Shown here one piece after another: positions 1 through 7,442 of a stretch of 20,482 nucleotides of DNA (the stretch's first letter is position 1; the number at the start of each line of letters is the position of its first letter). The position numbers and the translations under genes were made by a program. Under the pieces are notes generated by a model. The model had not been told where the DNA came from, ran no database searches, and was given only the letters and a program-made list of their open reading frames with translations. The DNA is from Chloroflexota bacterium (GTDB taxonomy: Bacteria > Chloroflexota > Dehalococcoidia > Lucifugimonadales > Lucifugimonadaceae): contig PASL01000020.1 of the NCBI GenBank assembly GCA_002712125.1, forward strand, positions 40,138 to 60,619, read 5' to 3'.

Positions 1-63
1 GTTTTAGGTAGTTTCCTTGCAGACATAGCCTATACAATTGTTGACCCAAGGATAAGGTACTAA
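1..63 (+). CDS. C-terminal end of an upstream ABC transporter permease (DppB-type), partial
   Basis: An open frame enters from the left edge and ends in TAA at 61-63. It encodes 20 residues ending in DPRIRY. Tails of the form LADxxYxxxDPRIRY are typical of DppB/OppB-type inner-membrane permeases of peptide/nickel ABC importers. The next gene is a DppC-type permease starting one base after this stop, which is the usual dppB-dppC order. Only the tail is visible, so the call rests on this short motif and the neighbour. Confidence 0.75.
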   Translation, partial: VLGSFLADIAYTIVDPRIRY

Positions 64-64
64 T

Positions 65-988
65 ATGAATTCAAATATTAATACAACTAATAGCCCTGCA
101 TTAATAGAAGTGAGCTTAAAAAGCAAGATTTTTTATGTAATAAGACGATGGCCAGTTATACCAATCTTGATACTAAGCATAATGGTATTTATTGCTGTTT
201 TTGCCCCACTAATATCTCCTATGGGACCTAAAGAAATAAATCTTAGAGGACGCGCAGCTCCACCTTTTTGGGAAAAAGAATGGTATGATGCAAATCCTAA
301 AAATGAAAAAACATATATATTAGGTGCTGATCATGTTGGTAGAGATGTCCTAACCAGAATGTTCTATGGAGCAAGAATATCTCTAGCTGTAGCTGTTATA
401 TCACTTACAGCAGGAGTTGTAATTGGTTCAGCGATTGGACTAATCGCAGGATATTATGGTGGATTTATAGATGAATTTTCTATGCGTGCAGTAGATGTAT
501 GGAATGCATTGCCTTTCTTGCTAATTGCTATATTGGCAGCTGTAACTTTTGGACAAGAAGTTTGGATAGTTATGGTTCTGCTAGCTCTAGTAGCTTGGGC
601 TGGAAATGTTAGAAATGTTAGAGCAGAGGTGCTGACACTTAAAACTAGAGATTATGTTGCTCTAGCAAAAATTGCAGGTGCTTCTGATTTCAGGATTTTA
701 ATGAGCCATATTTTCCCAGGAGTAGTTAATACCATAGTTGTATTAGCAACCTTACGAGTCGGAGGATTGATTCTTGCTGAAGCATCTCTAAGTTTTTTAG
801 GTGCAGGAATCCCAGCACAGACTCCCACATGGGGTAATATGATTTCTGAAGGACGTGAATGGCTTAGCACAGCATGGTGGATAGCTATGTTTCCTGGAAT
901 TTCTATCTTACTAGTAGTTATGAGTGTTAACTTTTTTGGTGACTGGTTAAGAGATAGATGGGACCCTAGATTAAGGCAGTTGAGTTAA
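65..988 (+). CDS. dppC: DppC-type permease of a peptide/nickel ABC transporter
   Basis: Inner-membrane permease subunit that would pair with the DppB-type permease ending at 63 to import peptides or similar solutes, powered by separate ATPases. It has 307 residues, the normal length. Residues about 29-51 form the first membrane segment. A long periplasmic loop leads to LGADHVGRDVLTRMFYGAR at about 87-104, the conserved stretch before the binding-protein-dependent transport domain. The EAA loop that contacts the ATPase is seen around 198-220 (YVALAKIAGAS then HIFPGV). The C-terminus WLRDRWDPRLRQ is a family hallmark. The start lies one base after the upstream stop, with an AAGG-type ribosome site inside the previous gene. 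The gene looks richer in G+C than the polysaccharide genes further right. The substrate cannot be told from sequence. Confidence 0.93.
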   Translation: MNSNINTTNSPALIEVSLKSKIFYVIRRWPVIPILILSIMVFIAVFAPLISPMGPKEINLRGRAAPPFWEKEWYDANPKNEKTYILGADHVGRDVLTRMFYGARISLAVAVISLTAGVVIGSAIGLIAGYYGGFIDEFSMRAVDVWNALPFLLIAILAAVTFGQEVWIVMVLLALVAWAGNVRNVRAEVLTLKTRDYVALAKIAGASDFRILMSHIFPGVVNTIVVLATLRVGGLILAEASLSFLGAGIPAQTPTWGNMISEGREWLSTAWWIAMFPGISILLVVMSVNFFGDWLRDRWDPRLRQLS

Positions 989-1278
989 ATTTTTAATTCA
1001 TCTACTTTATTTGCCATAACAAAATCTGAATCAACGATGCCACCTTCACTGTGACTCCACCAAGTAATGTTCACACTACCCCATTCTAAAATTATTCTGG
1101 GGTGATGATCATTTTCTTCAGATAAAATTCCAACTTTATTTGTAAATTTTAAAGCTTGGTCAAAATCTTCAAAATTAAAATTTTTTTGTAATTTATAGAT
1201 AGAATCTTCAATAATTAATTGCCAACTTTCTAAATTTGATAATTTAGAAAGTATTTGTTTTTTTTCAAGTTTGCTCAT
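985..1278 (-). CDS. phhB: Pterin-4a-carbinolamine dehydratase
   Basis: Cytoplasmic enzyme that dehydrates 4a-hydroxytetrahydropterin, recycling the pterin cofactor of aromatic amino acid hydroxylases; related proteins also act in molybdopterin or folate metabolism. The protein has 97 residues, the usual family size. The active-site signature is clear: DHHP at residues 57-60, then WGSVNITWWSHSEGG at about 66-80, matching the HHP...V...TH..GG pattern, with catalytic histidines 58, 59 and 76. A strong AGGAG ribosome site (plus-strand ctcct at 1283-1287) precedes the ATG. Its stop overlaps the end of dppC by four bases tail to tail. No aromatic hydroxylase is in view, so its partner is unknown. 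Confidence 0.92.
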   Translation of the reverse strand: MSKLEKKQILSKLSNLESWQLIIEDSIYKLQKNFNFEDFDQALKFTNKVGILSEENDHHPRIILEWGSVNITWWSHSEGGIVDSDFVMANKVDELKI

Positions 1279-1302
1279 AGTACTCCTTTTTCATCATATA
1301 AG

Positions 1303-1330
1303 TTTATAATATATTTGTTAATATTGTTAA
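1303..1330 (-). promoter_or_regulatory. Predicted promoter of the pterin dehydratase gene
   Basis: On the minus strand TTAACA (1325-1330) and TATAAA (1303-1308) are separated by 16 bases and sit about 16 bases upstream of the AGGAG ribosome site. On the plus strand a consensus TATAAT at 1305-1310 overlaps it and lies about 24 bases before the tRNA gene, so this 55-base gap probably fires both ways. No good -35 was found for the plus strand. Prediction by eye only. Confidence 0.35.
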
Positions 1331-1333
1331 TAA

Positions 1334-1420
<87 letters not shown>

Positions 1421-1436
1421 TTTTTAGGAATACCTT

Positions 1437-1499
1437 ATGAATAAAGATTTAATAAGAACAAACAATCATAGTCCTTTTTTCGCACAAAAAAAATCATGA
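1437..1499 (+). CDS. Short 20-codon ORF that leads into the methyltransferase by coupling or frameshift
   Basis: ATG at 1437 is preceded by AGGAA (1426-1430) at normal ribosome-site spacing. Twenty sense codons follow (beginning MNKDLIRTNN and ending in FFAQKKS), with TGA at 1497-1499. That stop overlaps the methyltransferase ATG as ATGA. The methyltransferase ATG has no ribosome site of its own, so translation of this ORF could deliver ribosomes to it. Alternatively the ORF is the true N-terminus of the methyltransferase, joined by a -1 shift on the A run at 1486-1493. The only direct evidence for expression is the ribosome site and the overlap. Confidence 0.4.
   Translation: MNKDLIRTNNHSPFFAQKKS
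1487..1493 (+). other. Candidate -1 slippery heptamer A AAA AAA
   Basis: In the frame of the short ORF starting at 1437 the codons are CAA AAA AAA TCA TGA. The last base of CAA and the two AAA codons form A AAA AAA inside a run of eight A. This is the X XXY YYZ geometry of -1 frameshift sites and is also prone to RNA polymerase slippage. A -1 slip gives ...QKK-I-M-R-V-K..., entering the methyltransferase frame exactly one codon before its ATG. The same pattern could come from a single-base assembly error in the homopolymer. I saw no obvious stimulatory hairpin just downstream. Confidence 0.35.
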
Positions 1500-2278
1500 G
1501 AGTAAAGCTTGATTCAAAAAACAGTAAAAGCTGGCATCATTTCTTACGTCAACGAGATTTTTTACAAATAATCGATAGTTTGAATTACGATAAAAATAAA
1601 AAAATTCTAGAAGTTGGAGCTGGCGATGGCTCTCAAACTAAACTTCTAAAAAAATATTTTAATCATGTAGTTTCTATAGATGTAGCCCCTTCAACTGACG
1701 CTAAAGATATAATTATAGCTGATGTTTGCAACCTACCTTTCCGAGATAACGAATTTGATATAGTTTTTAGTTCTAATGTTTTAGAACATGTAGATGATCT
1801 TACAAAAGCATTCTCAGAGATGAAAAGAGTCTTAAAAAATGATGGAAAAATGATTCATTCAATGCCAAGCCATATATGGAAAATATTACAAATGTCCTTA
1901 GGTTGGATCCACTCACTTAAAAAAATTTCATATAAACTGTTAAACATAAAATTATCCAGTAGAGCAAATCCTGATGATTTCGTACATTTGCATGGCAAAA
2001 AATCAAAAAATAGACATCTTACTGATAAATTGCTGGGTTTAATAATTCCATCTATTCATGGCACATCAAGTAACCATGTAAGTGAGTTCTTAAGATTTAG
2101 ACCGACATACTGGGAAAAACAATTTAAGGAAAATAATCTTATTTGTGTAAAAAAATATAATCTTTTTTTACATACTCCATATGAGTTTGCCCCATTTAAA
2201 TTTTTAAGAATAAGAGATTTTATAAGTAGATGTGGATTCGCATCGGTATATGCATATGAATTAAGAAAATTTAGATAG
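1496..2278 (+). CDS. Class I SAM-dependent methyltransferase
   Basis: Likely cytoplasmic S-adenosylmethionine-dependent methyltransferase of the Methyltransf_11 type, probably acting on a sugar or other intermediate of the polysaccharide locus; the substrate is not visible. Motif I is ILEVGAGDG at residues 37-45, the acidic end of strand 2 is SIDVA (60-64), and DIVFSSNVLEHV (88-99) followed by EMKRVLKNDGKMI (108-120) completes the fold. The length of 260 residues is normal. ATG at 1496 is the first possible start in frame, because TAG lies at 1469-1471 and no start codon falls between. It lacks a ribosome site, and an upstream short ORF overlaps it. If that ORF is joined by a -1 shift, the protein would gain 20 residues. 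The 3' end overlaps the convergent aminotransferase gene by 18 bases. Confidence 0.88.
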   Translation: MRVKLDSKNSKSWHHFLRQRDFLQIIDSLNYDKNKKILEVGAGDGSQTKLLKKYFNHVVSIDVAPSTDAKDIIIADVCNLPFRDNEFDIVFSSNVLEHVDDLTKAFSEMKRVLKNDGKMIHSMPSHIWKILQMSLGWIHSLKKISYKLLNIKLSSRANPDDFVHLHGKKSKNRHLTDKLLGLIIPSIHGTSSNHVSEFLRFRPTYWEKQFKENNLICVKKYNLFLHTPYEFAPFKFLRIRDFISRCGFASVYAYELRKFR

Positions 2279-3361
2279 ACTTACTCCAACAAAATCAACT
2301 TCTTCGTCTAATAATTCAGGATATATAGGTAAAGATAACAATTCATTAGTTAATTTCTCAGTTACTGGAAATTGATTTTTATCTAATTTATAAGAGGCAA
2401 ACATAGGTTCAGCATATATTGGTTTTTCATAATGAATCATGGTTTGAATACCTAATCTTGAAAGATGACTTTTTATTTCATCTCTATTATTTTCTGTGCA
2501 CCTAATAGCATACTTATGATAAACGTGAGTAATATTATTATTTTCTTTTGGAGCTATCATACCACCTGAAATATAAGATTCATACTTTTTAGATATATTA
2601 ATTCTTTTATTAGTCCAATGTGTCATTTTTTTTATCTTGAATTCAATTATTGCTGCCTGCAAAGATGACATTTGTGAGTTATATCCAAGGTTTATATAAT
2701 GTCTATTTACATCTCTACCGTGATATCTTAGCTTAACTATTTCTTCCTGAATAAAATCAGATTTTGTAATGACCGCTCCCCCACTTCCATATGCTCCAGC
2801 AATTTTCATGGGATCAAAGCTTAATGTAGCAGCATCAGAATTATCCCCGAGAATATAATCACCATTCACAGAGCCTAAAGCCTGTGCTCCATCTTCAATC
2901 AATATGACATTGTATTTTTTGCATTCTTCATAAAGACTAGATAAATCCACTAATTCACCGTACAAATGAACAAATATAACGCACTTGATATCATCTTTTT
3001 TAATTCTATTTATAATTTGATCAATATCTGAATGATACTGCAATGTTGAATCGACAAAAACTGGTATTGCTCCAATTCTTTCTACTGGTGAAGCTGACGC
3101 AATAAAAGACAATGATGGAACTATTACTTTATCTCCAGGTAGCACTCCTAGCGATAAAAGCGCAAAATACAATGCATCTGTACCAGAATTTACTGCAACA
3201 GAATGTTTTGCTCTATGAATTTCTGATAACTTATTTTCTAAACTTTCAACTTCTTTTCCCTGTAAGACTTTACCATGAGAAAAAACATTGTCACAAATAG
3301 ATAAAATTTCATTTTTATGTAATGCATATTGGCGATCTAATCGCATAAATGGAATTTTCAT
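2261..3361 (-). CDS. DegT/DnrJ/EryC1-type PLP-dependent sugar aminotransferase
   Basis: Cytoplasmic enzyme that transfers an amino group, usually from glutamate, to a keto group of a nucleotide-linked sugar. It has 366 residues, the normal length. Residues 57-65 (VAVNSGTDA) bind the PLP phosphate. EDGAQALG (156-163) supplies the conserved aspartate and glutamine. SFDPMKIAGAYGSGG (181-195) holds the Schiff-base lysine K186, and RYHGRD and NSQMSSLQAA (228-237) match the C-terminal half of the fold. It follows the epimerase gene in an operon with a single base between stop and start. The keto-sugar made by a neighbouring SDR or dehydrogenase is its likely substrate; the product sugar cannot be named. 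Its end overlaps the methyltransferase tail to tail. Confidence 0.93.
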   Translation of the reverse strand: MKIPFMRLDRQYALHKNEILSICDNVFSHGKVLQGKEVESLENKLSEIHRAKHSVAVNSGTDALYFALLSLGVLPGDKVIVPSLSFIASASPVERIGAIPVFVDSTLQYHSDIDQIINRIKKDDIKCVIFVHLYGELVDLSSLYEECKKYNVILIEDGAQALGSVNGDYILGDNSDAATLSFDPMKIAGAYGSGGAVITKSDFIQEEIVKLRYHGRDVNRHYINLGYNSQMSSLQAAIIEFKIKKMTHWTNKRINISKKYESYISGGMIAPKENNNITHVYHKYAIRCTENNRDEIKSHLSRLGIQTMIHYEKPIYAEPMFASYKLDKNQFPVTEKLTNELLSLPIYPELLDEEVDFVGVSLSKFS

Positions 3362-3362
3362 A

Positions 3363-4328
3363 TTAAATAGGATTCTTTTTCAAATGATCAATATATACCT
3401 TAAGACCTTTAGAAAGATCATATTTAGGCTTAAATCCAACTAATTTTTTTGCCTTAGATATATCAAGAGTACCTCTTTTTGGCATGTAACTTGGTACTTC
3501 TCTATACTCAACGTTTACCCCATCAATATTATCACTAATTATATCTATAGCCGAGGACAAAGTTTCAGAATTACCTCTGGCTATATTAAATATTTCTCCT
3601 GAAATATTTTCTTGGGTAGAAACCTTATATATCCCTTGAGCTGTATCTTCAACAAATGTAAAATCCAAAGCCATACTACCATCTCCATCAACGAGTAATT
3701 TTTCACCCTGCAAAGCACGAGTAACAAACTTGTACAGAACCCTCTGATTGCCATCATATGGGCCATAAACGGCTGTAGGTCTGACAATCCTCACATCTAT
3801 ACCATATCTTTTCATATACCCCATGCTGATTATCTCACCAGCTAATTTGATAGAACCATAAATTTCCTTAGGATCTTTATTCGAATTTTCAGAAACAGAA
3901 TTTGAATCAAAGTCGCCATAAACCATACTTGATGAAGTGTATAAAAATTTACAATTGTGATCAAAGTCTCTAATTATCTCTAAGATATTTATAGTACTAG
4001 AAAGAATGGAATCATATGCTTCTTCAGTTTGTTCTATTGCAATACTTGCCAATGGAAGCGCTGCAGTATGAACTATTACATCTGGCTTAACTTTAAGAAT
4101 TGACCTTCTTAAAAAATCTTTATTTAGAGTATCGCCTGTGATGACTGTTACATTATTTATTATATCTTTTAATCTGTTTAGTAAATTAACAGGACGTGCT
4201 TCTGGGTCTGGTAATAAATATTGTTTGAAAGAATCGAATACAGTTACTTCATAACCTGCATCTAGAAATTCTCTCACTACCCTAGAACCAATAAAACCTG
4301 CACCGCCAGTAATAAAAACTTTTTTCAT
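3363..4328 (-). CDS. NAD-dependent nucleotide-sugar epimerase/dehydratase (extended SDR)
   Basis: Extended short-chain dehydrogenase acting on a nucleotide sugar in the cytoplasm, probably a C4 epimerase or a 4-keto-forming enzyme feeding the adjacent aminotransferase. The 321-residue protein has the Rossmann motif GGAGFIG (8-14), HTAA (87-90) near the nicotinamide, the serine region TSSSMVYG (131-138) and the catalytic pair Y157/K161 in YGSIK. VRPTAVYGPYDG and GDGSMALDFTFVEDTA mark the substrate-binding half of GalE-like proteins. ATG at 4328 is followed at once by the conserved KKVFITGG start. It is the first gene of a two-gene minus-strand operon. Exact specificity is not determinable from motifs. 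Confidence 0.9.
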   Translation of the reverse strand: MKKVFITGGAGFIGSRVVREFLDAGYEVTVFDSFKQYLLPDPEARPVNLLNRLKDIINNVTVITGDTLNKDFLRRSILKVKPDVIVHTAALPLASIAIEQTEEAYDSILSSTINILEIIRDFDHNCKFLYTSSSMVYGDFDSNSVSENSNKDPKEIYGSIKLAGEIISMGYMKRYGIDVRIVRPTAVYGPYDGNQRVLYKFVTRALQGEKLLVDGDGSMALDFTFVEDTAQGIYKVSTQENISGEIFNIARGNSETLSSAIDIISDNIDGVNVEYREVPSYMPKRGTLDISKAKKLVGFKPKYDLSKGLKVYIDHLKKNPI

Positions 4329-4371
4329 ATGAATTTAAATATAATTTATATAGTTTTGTTCATTTGTTACT

Positions 4372-4377
4372 ATTATA
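4372..4377 (-). promoter_or_regulatory. Predicted -10 element for the epimerase-aminotransferase operon
   Basis: The minus strand reads a perfect TATAAT here, about 44 bases upstream of the epimerase ATG, giving a leader of roughly 35-40 bases. I found no convincing -35. The 111-base divergent gap (4329-4439) is very AT-rich, so a TATAAT could arise by chance. Confidence 0.3.
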
Positions 4378-4379
4378 CT

Positions 4380-4408
4380 TTGAAATAATCTTACCAGAGT
4401 ATTAATAT
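4380..4408 (+). promoter_or_regulatory. Predicted promoter of the Gfo/Idh oxidoreductase gene
   Basis: TTGAAA (4380-4385) and TAATAT (4403-4408) are spaced by 17 bases and lie about 30 bases before the ATG at 4440. The pair is close to the sigma-70 consensus. The downstream leader is A-rich and shows no clear Shine-Dalgarno sequence. Confidence 0.4.
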
Positions 4409-4439
4409 ACTTAAAAAAAGATAAAAGAATTGTTTAATT

Positions 4440-5600
4440 ATGAAAAATAAATACAAAGTAGCAGTTATAGGTTGTGGTTCAATTGCTAATGCACACTTAG
4501 AAGGCTATTCAAAATTATCAAAAATTGAAATAAAAGCTGTAGTTGATACAAATCGTGCTGCAAGAGAAATGTACATGAAAGAGTACCAAATTCTAAATGG
4601 ATATGAAAATCTTGAGAGTATGTTAAGTGAAATGAATCCTGATATTGTAAGTATATGTGTATGGCATAAATTGCATGATGTTATGACAGAAAAAATAGCA
4701 AACTATCCATCTGTAAAAGGCATAATATGTGAAAAGCCAATGGCTATTGGCCTAGGAAATGCTGAAAAAATGATAGAAGTATGTAAAAAAAATAATGTGA
4801 AGTTAATCATCTCTCATCAAAGAAGGTTTACTCCTGGTTGGATGAAAGCAAAAGATGTAATTCAATCAGGCTTAATAGGTGTACCTATAAGAGGGGAAAT
4901 AAGAGTAAAAGATGGATTATTAAATTGGGGAACTCACTCAATAGATGGTGTAAGATTTGTGTTAGGAGAGCCAGAGGCTCAATGGGTCTTTGGGGCATTA
5001 GAAAGATCAACAAATAAATTTGAAAGAGATACAGCAATTGAAGATTGCTGTATGGGGTTAGTTCAATTTGAAGATAACCTTCAATTTTTTATTCAATCTG
5101 ATTTATTAGATAATAATTGTGATGCAGGCAGATTTACTATTATTGGAACTAATGGGATGATATATATTGAAGAAACAAAGATAAGATTATTTAATGATAG
5201 TTCTAATGGATGGAAAAATATAAAATTAGACCTAGATAAAGATGATAAAGCTATTGGAGGAAATACCAATGCAATGCAAGTAGAAGAACTAATTGAATGG
5301 ATTGAAAAAGACAAAGAAAGTAGATCCTCCGCAAGAATTGCAATAAAAACACAAGAAATAATGATGGCAATATATGAATCAGCTAGAAAAAATAAGGTTA
5401 TCAAACTCCCATTAAAAGAAAAAAATTACCCCTTAGAATTAATGATTGATGAAAAAAAACTACATCTCTATAATAAAGAAAAATATGATATTAGAGAATT
5501 CTTAAATAGAGATAACATTGATGAAGATTTATACCAAAATCTAAAAGCACAAGGCCTAGAACATAACGAAATAATGCAAAAAATTCATTCTAAAAAATGA
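4440..5600 (+). CDS. Gfo/Idh/MocA-family NAD(P)-dependent oxidoreductase
   Basis: Cytoplasmic sugar oxidoreductase, probably working on a nucleotide sugar or a polyol-type precursor of this locus. The N-terminal Rossmann motif is VIGCGSIANAH (9-19). The conserved EKP is at 98-100 with K99 as the catalytic lysine, and GTHSID (164-169) supplies the second active-site motif with H166 and D169. The 386-residue length is slightly long: after the usual C-terminal domain there is a charged tail of about 50 residues rich in K, E and N. It stands alone on the plus strand between two minus-strand operons. It might form the 3-keto sugar for the DegT aminotransferase, as WlbA/WbpB does, but its N-terminus does not look like that subgroup. 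The 54-base convergent gap after it (5601-5654) shows no terminator hairpin. Confidence 0.9.
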   Translation: MKNKYKVAVIGCGSIANAHLEGYSKLSKIEIKAVVDTNRAAREMYMKEYQILNGYENLESMLSEMNPDIVSICVWHKLHDVMTEKIANYPSVKGIICEKPMAIGLGNAEKMIEVCKKNNVKLIISHQRRFTPGWMKAKDVIQSGLIGVPIRGEIRVKDGLLNWGTHSIDGVRFVLGEPEAQWVFGALERSTNKFERDTAIEDCCMGLVQFEDNLQFFIQSDLLDNNCDAGRFTIIGTNGMIYIEETKIRLFNDSSNGWKNIKLDLDKDDKAIGGNTNAMQVEELIEWIEKDKESRSSARIAIKTQEIMMAIYESARKNKVIKLPLKEKNYPLELMIDEKKLHLYNKEKYDIREFLNRDNIDEDLYQNLKAQGLEHNEIMQKIHSKK

Positions 5601-5654
5601 TAAATTTTACGCCAATCTGATTACAAAATAAAATACACGAAAAAATTTAGTCCA

Positions 5655-7436
5655 CTAATTTGTTATAAAATCATCTAATATAGAAATTCTAAGTGCTAAA
5701 TTATCCCAAGAAAATTCATTTTTCATGTTCCAAATATGTTTGATCTCTTTGCTGTTAATTCCTGGGATATTTGTAGGTTCTTTTTTATCTTCTAAGTAGT
5801 TATCTATAGGGTAATTAAACCCTTGCTTAGGTGTAGAAAAATCATACTCTGGGAAAAAACGCGATAAAATTATTTTCTGTATAGTCTTAGACCCCCTATT
5901 CAAAAATAAAAAAGGATGAATATTAGCAGTTTTTTCAAAAAGTTTCCTAGTCAAAAATGGAGTTCTAACTTCAAGGCTAGCTTTCATACTAGATCTTTCA
6001 ATTGCAGGAATAAATGAATAAGGCATTGTATGATTTAAGTCTAATAATCGTGCATTAGAAAGTATATTTTTTGAATCATATTCTATAAATTTATCAACAG
6101 TTTCTTGAAAATTTTTTAAATTTTTCATCCAAGTCCAAGTGCGATAATTTCTAATGATATAGAAAAATAACCTTGAGTCCTCACCCATAATTGTTGATAA
6201 CGCAGAATTACCTTTAATCAACTTAATTGGGACATTCAAAAAATTAAAAAACTTTTTATTTATATCCAATAATTTTCTCCATTTATAAAAATTTTCATAT
6301 CTATTATATCCAAAAAATATTTCGTCTCCTCCTATGCCTGAAATAGCAACTTTTGCATATTGCCTAGCAATTAGTGACATCTGTAATGATGGTATAGCTG
6401 TTAAATTTGCAATTGGTTCTCCATATATATCAATTAAAGATAAATTTTTATCACTAATAATATCCTCTTCTGAATTTATTGTTATATGTTCTAAATTTAA
6501 TTTTTTTGCTATATACTTAGATTTTTTTGATTCATCATTAACGGAATTATTATTAAAGCCAACTGTTAGAGATAAAAGGTCGTCCTTAATCTCTTTAGAA
6601 ATTATAGATGCAATCAATGAAGAATCTACACCTGATGATAAAAATAAAACTTTCGGTACATCTGAACGTAACCTAATTTTAATTGAGTCAATTAAAATAT
6701 TTGTAATATCATCTAAATCATTATTAGATAAGTAATTTTTAAAATCAGATTCATTAACAATTTTTTCTGTTCTCCAATATTTATTCTTAATTATTTTAAA
6801 ATTTTTGTCTGATGAAATATGAGTAGCTGGTGGTATCTTTATCAATCCATCATATCCTGTATCTTCATGGTCCAAGTGGCCTGATATCATAAATTGAATA
6901 GCCTGATTATTAGTAATTACTTTTCTTAGATTTAGCATGTCAGCTAGTGGCTTAGGTTCTGATGAAAAATACAATCCGTCATTATTTTTTATGTAATACA
7001 GAGGCTTTTCTCCAAATGGATCTGTAACTAAATTAATTCGATTATTTGAAAACAATGCAAAAGAATACATTCCATCTAATCTATCTAGAGATTTTATCCC
7101 CCATTTTTTCCAAGATCTTAATAAAATTTCTGTATCTCCTTCAGATAAAAATTGCTCTCCAGATTTTAATAACTCCTTTTTTATTTCAAGGTAATTGTAT
7201 ATTTCGCCATTATACGCTAAGGTTTCGTCTCCTATCTGCATAGGTTGATTAGATTTGCCAGTTACATCAATAATTGATAGTCTTTTGTGACCTAAAAACA
7301 ATCCAATATCTTTTTGTATAAAAAAACCTGTGTTATCTGGCCCTCTATGACTCAATTTATCTAAATATTGTTTACCCTTGTTAATATCAACATCACTTAA
7401 TTTTCTACCAAGATAAAAACCAAAAATTCCACACAT
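5655..7436 (-). CDS. asnB: Glutamine-dependent asparagine synthetase (AsnB-type amidotransferase)
   Basis: Two-domain cytoplasmic enzyme: the N-terminal domain hydrolyses glutamine and the C-terminal domain uses ATP to amidate a carboxylate. It has 593 residues and all key motifs. These are the nucleophile Cys2 after Met1 (MCGIFGF), HRGPD (30-34), YNGEIYN (75-81), GDTE (100-103) and DPFGEKPLYY (139-148). The PP-loop is FLSSGVDSS (265-273) and the later acidic motif is SGIGGDEIFFGY. It is the last gene of the long minus-strand operon, six bases after a second AsnB-like gene. In polysaccharide loci such proteins (WbpS, WbtH) are believed to amidate uronic acids. Two UDP-sugar dehydrogenases in the same operon favour that role over plain asparagine synthesis, but this is inference. 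Confidence 0.93.
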   Translation of the reverse strand: MCGIFGFYLGRKLSDVDINKGKQYLDKLSHRGPDNTGFFIQKDIGLFLGHKRLSIIDVTGKSNQPMQIGDETLAYNGEIYNYLEIKKELLKSGEQFLSEGDTEILLRSWKKWGIKSLDRLDGMYSFALFSNNRINLVTDPFGEKPLYYIKNNDGLYFSSEPKPLADMLNLRKVITNNQAIQFMISGHLDHEDTGYDGLIKIPPATHISSDKNFKIIKNKYWRTEKIVNESDFKNYLSNNDLDDITNILIDSIKIRLRSDVPKVLFLSSGVDSSLIASIISKEIKDDLLSLTVGFNNNSVNDESKKSKYIAKKLNLEHITINSEEDIISDKNLSLIDIYGEPIANLTAIPSLQMSLIARQYAKVAISGIGGDEIFFGYNRYENFYKWRKLLDINKKFFNFLNVPIKLIKGNSALSTIMGEDSRLFFYIIRNYRTWTWMKNLKNFQETVDKFIEYDSKNILSNARLLDLNHTMPYSFIPAIERSSMKASLEVRTPFLTRKLFEKTANIHPFLFLNRGSKTIQKIILSRFFPEYDFSTPKQGFNYPIDNYLEDKKEPTNIPGINSKEIKHIWNMKNEFSWDNLALRISILDDFITN

Positions 7437-7442
7437 AACTAT

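Noticed and set aside
1421..1426. Run of T after the tRNA as an intrinsic terminator
   Set aside because: The only hairpin before it is the tRNA itself; no separate stem-loop precedes the T run.
4440..5600. WlbA/WbpB-type UDP-GlcNAcA 3-dehydrogenase as a firm call
   Set aside because: The family fit is only generic Gfo/Idh. The N-terminus and the 386-residue length do not match that subgroup, and no acetyltransferase or UDP-GlcNAc(3NAc)A epimerase is recognised nearby.
5601..5654. Terminator in the convergent gap after the Gfo/Idh gene
   Set aside because: No inverted repeat with a GC stem was found; the T and A runs alone are expected from the base composition.
6334..6735. 133-codon plus-strand frame inside asnB
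   Set aside because: It is antisense to a gene with clear motifs; such frames are common opposite AT-rich coding sequence and this one shows no recognisable domain.
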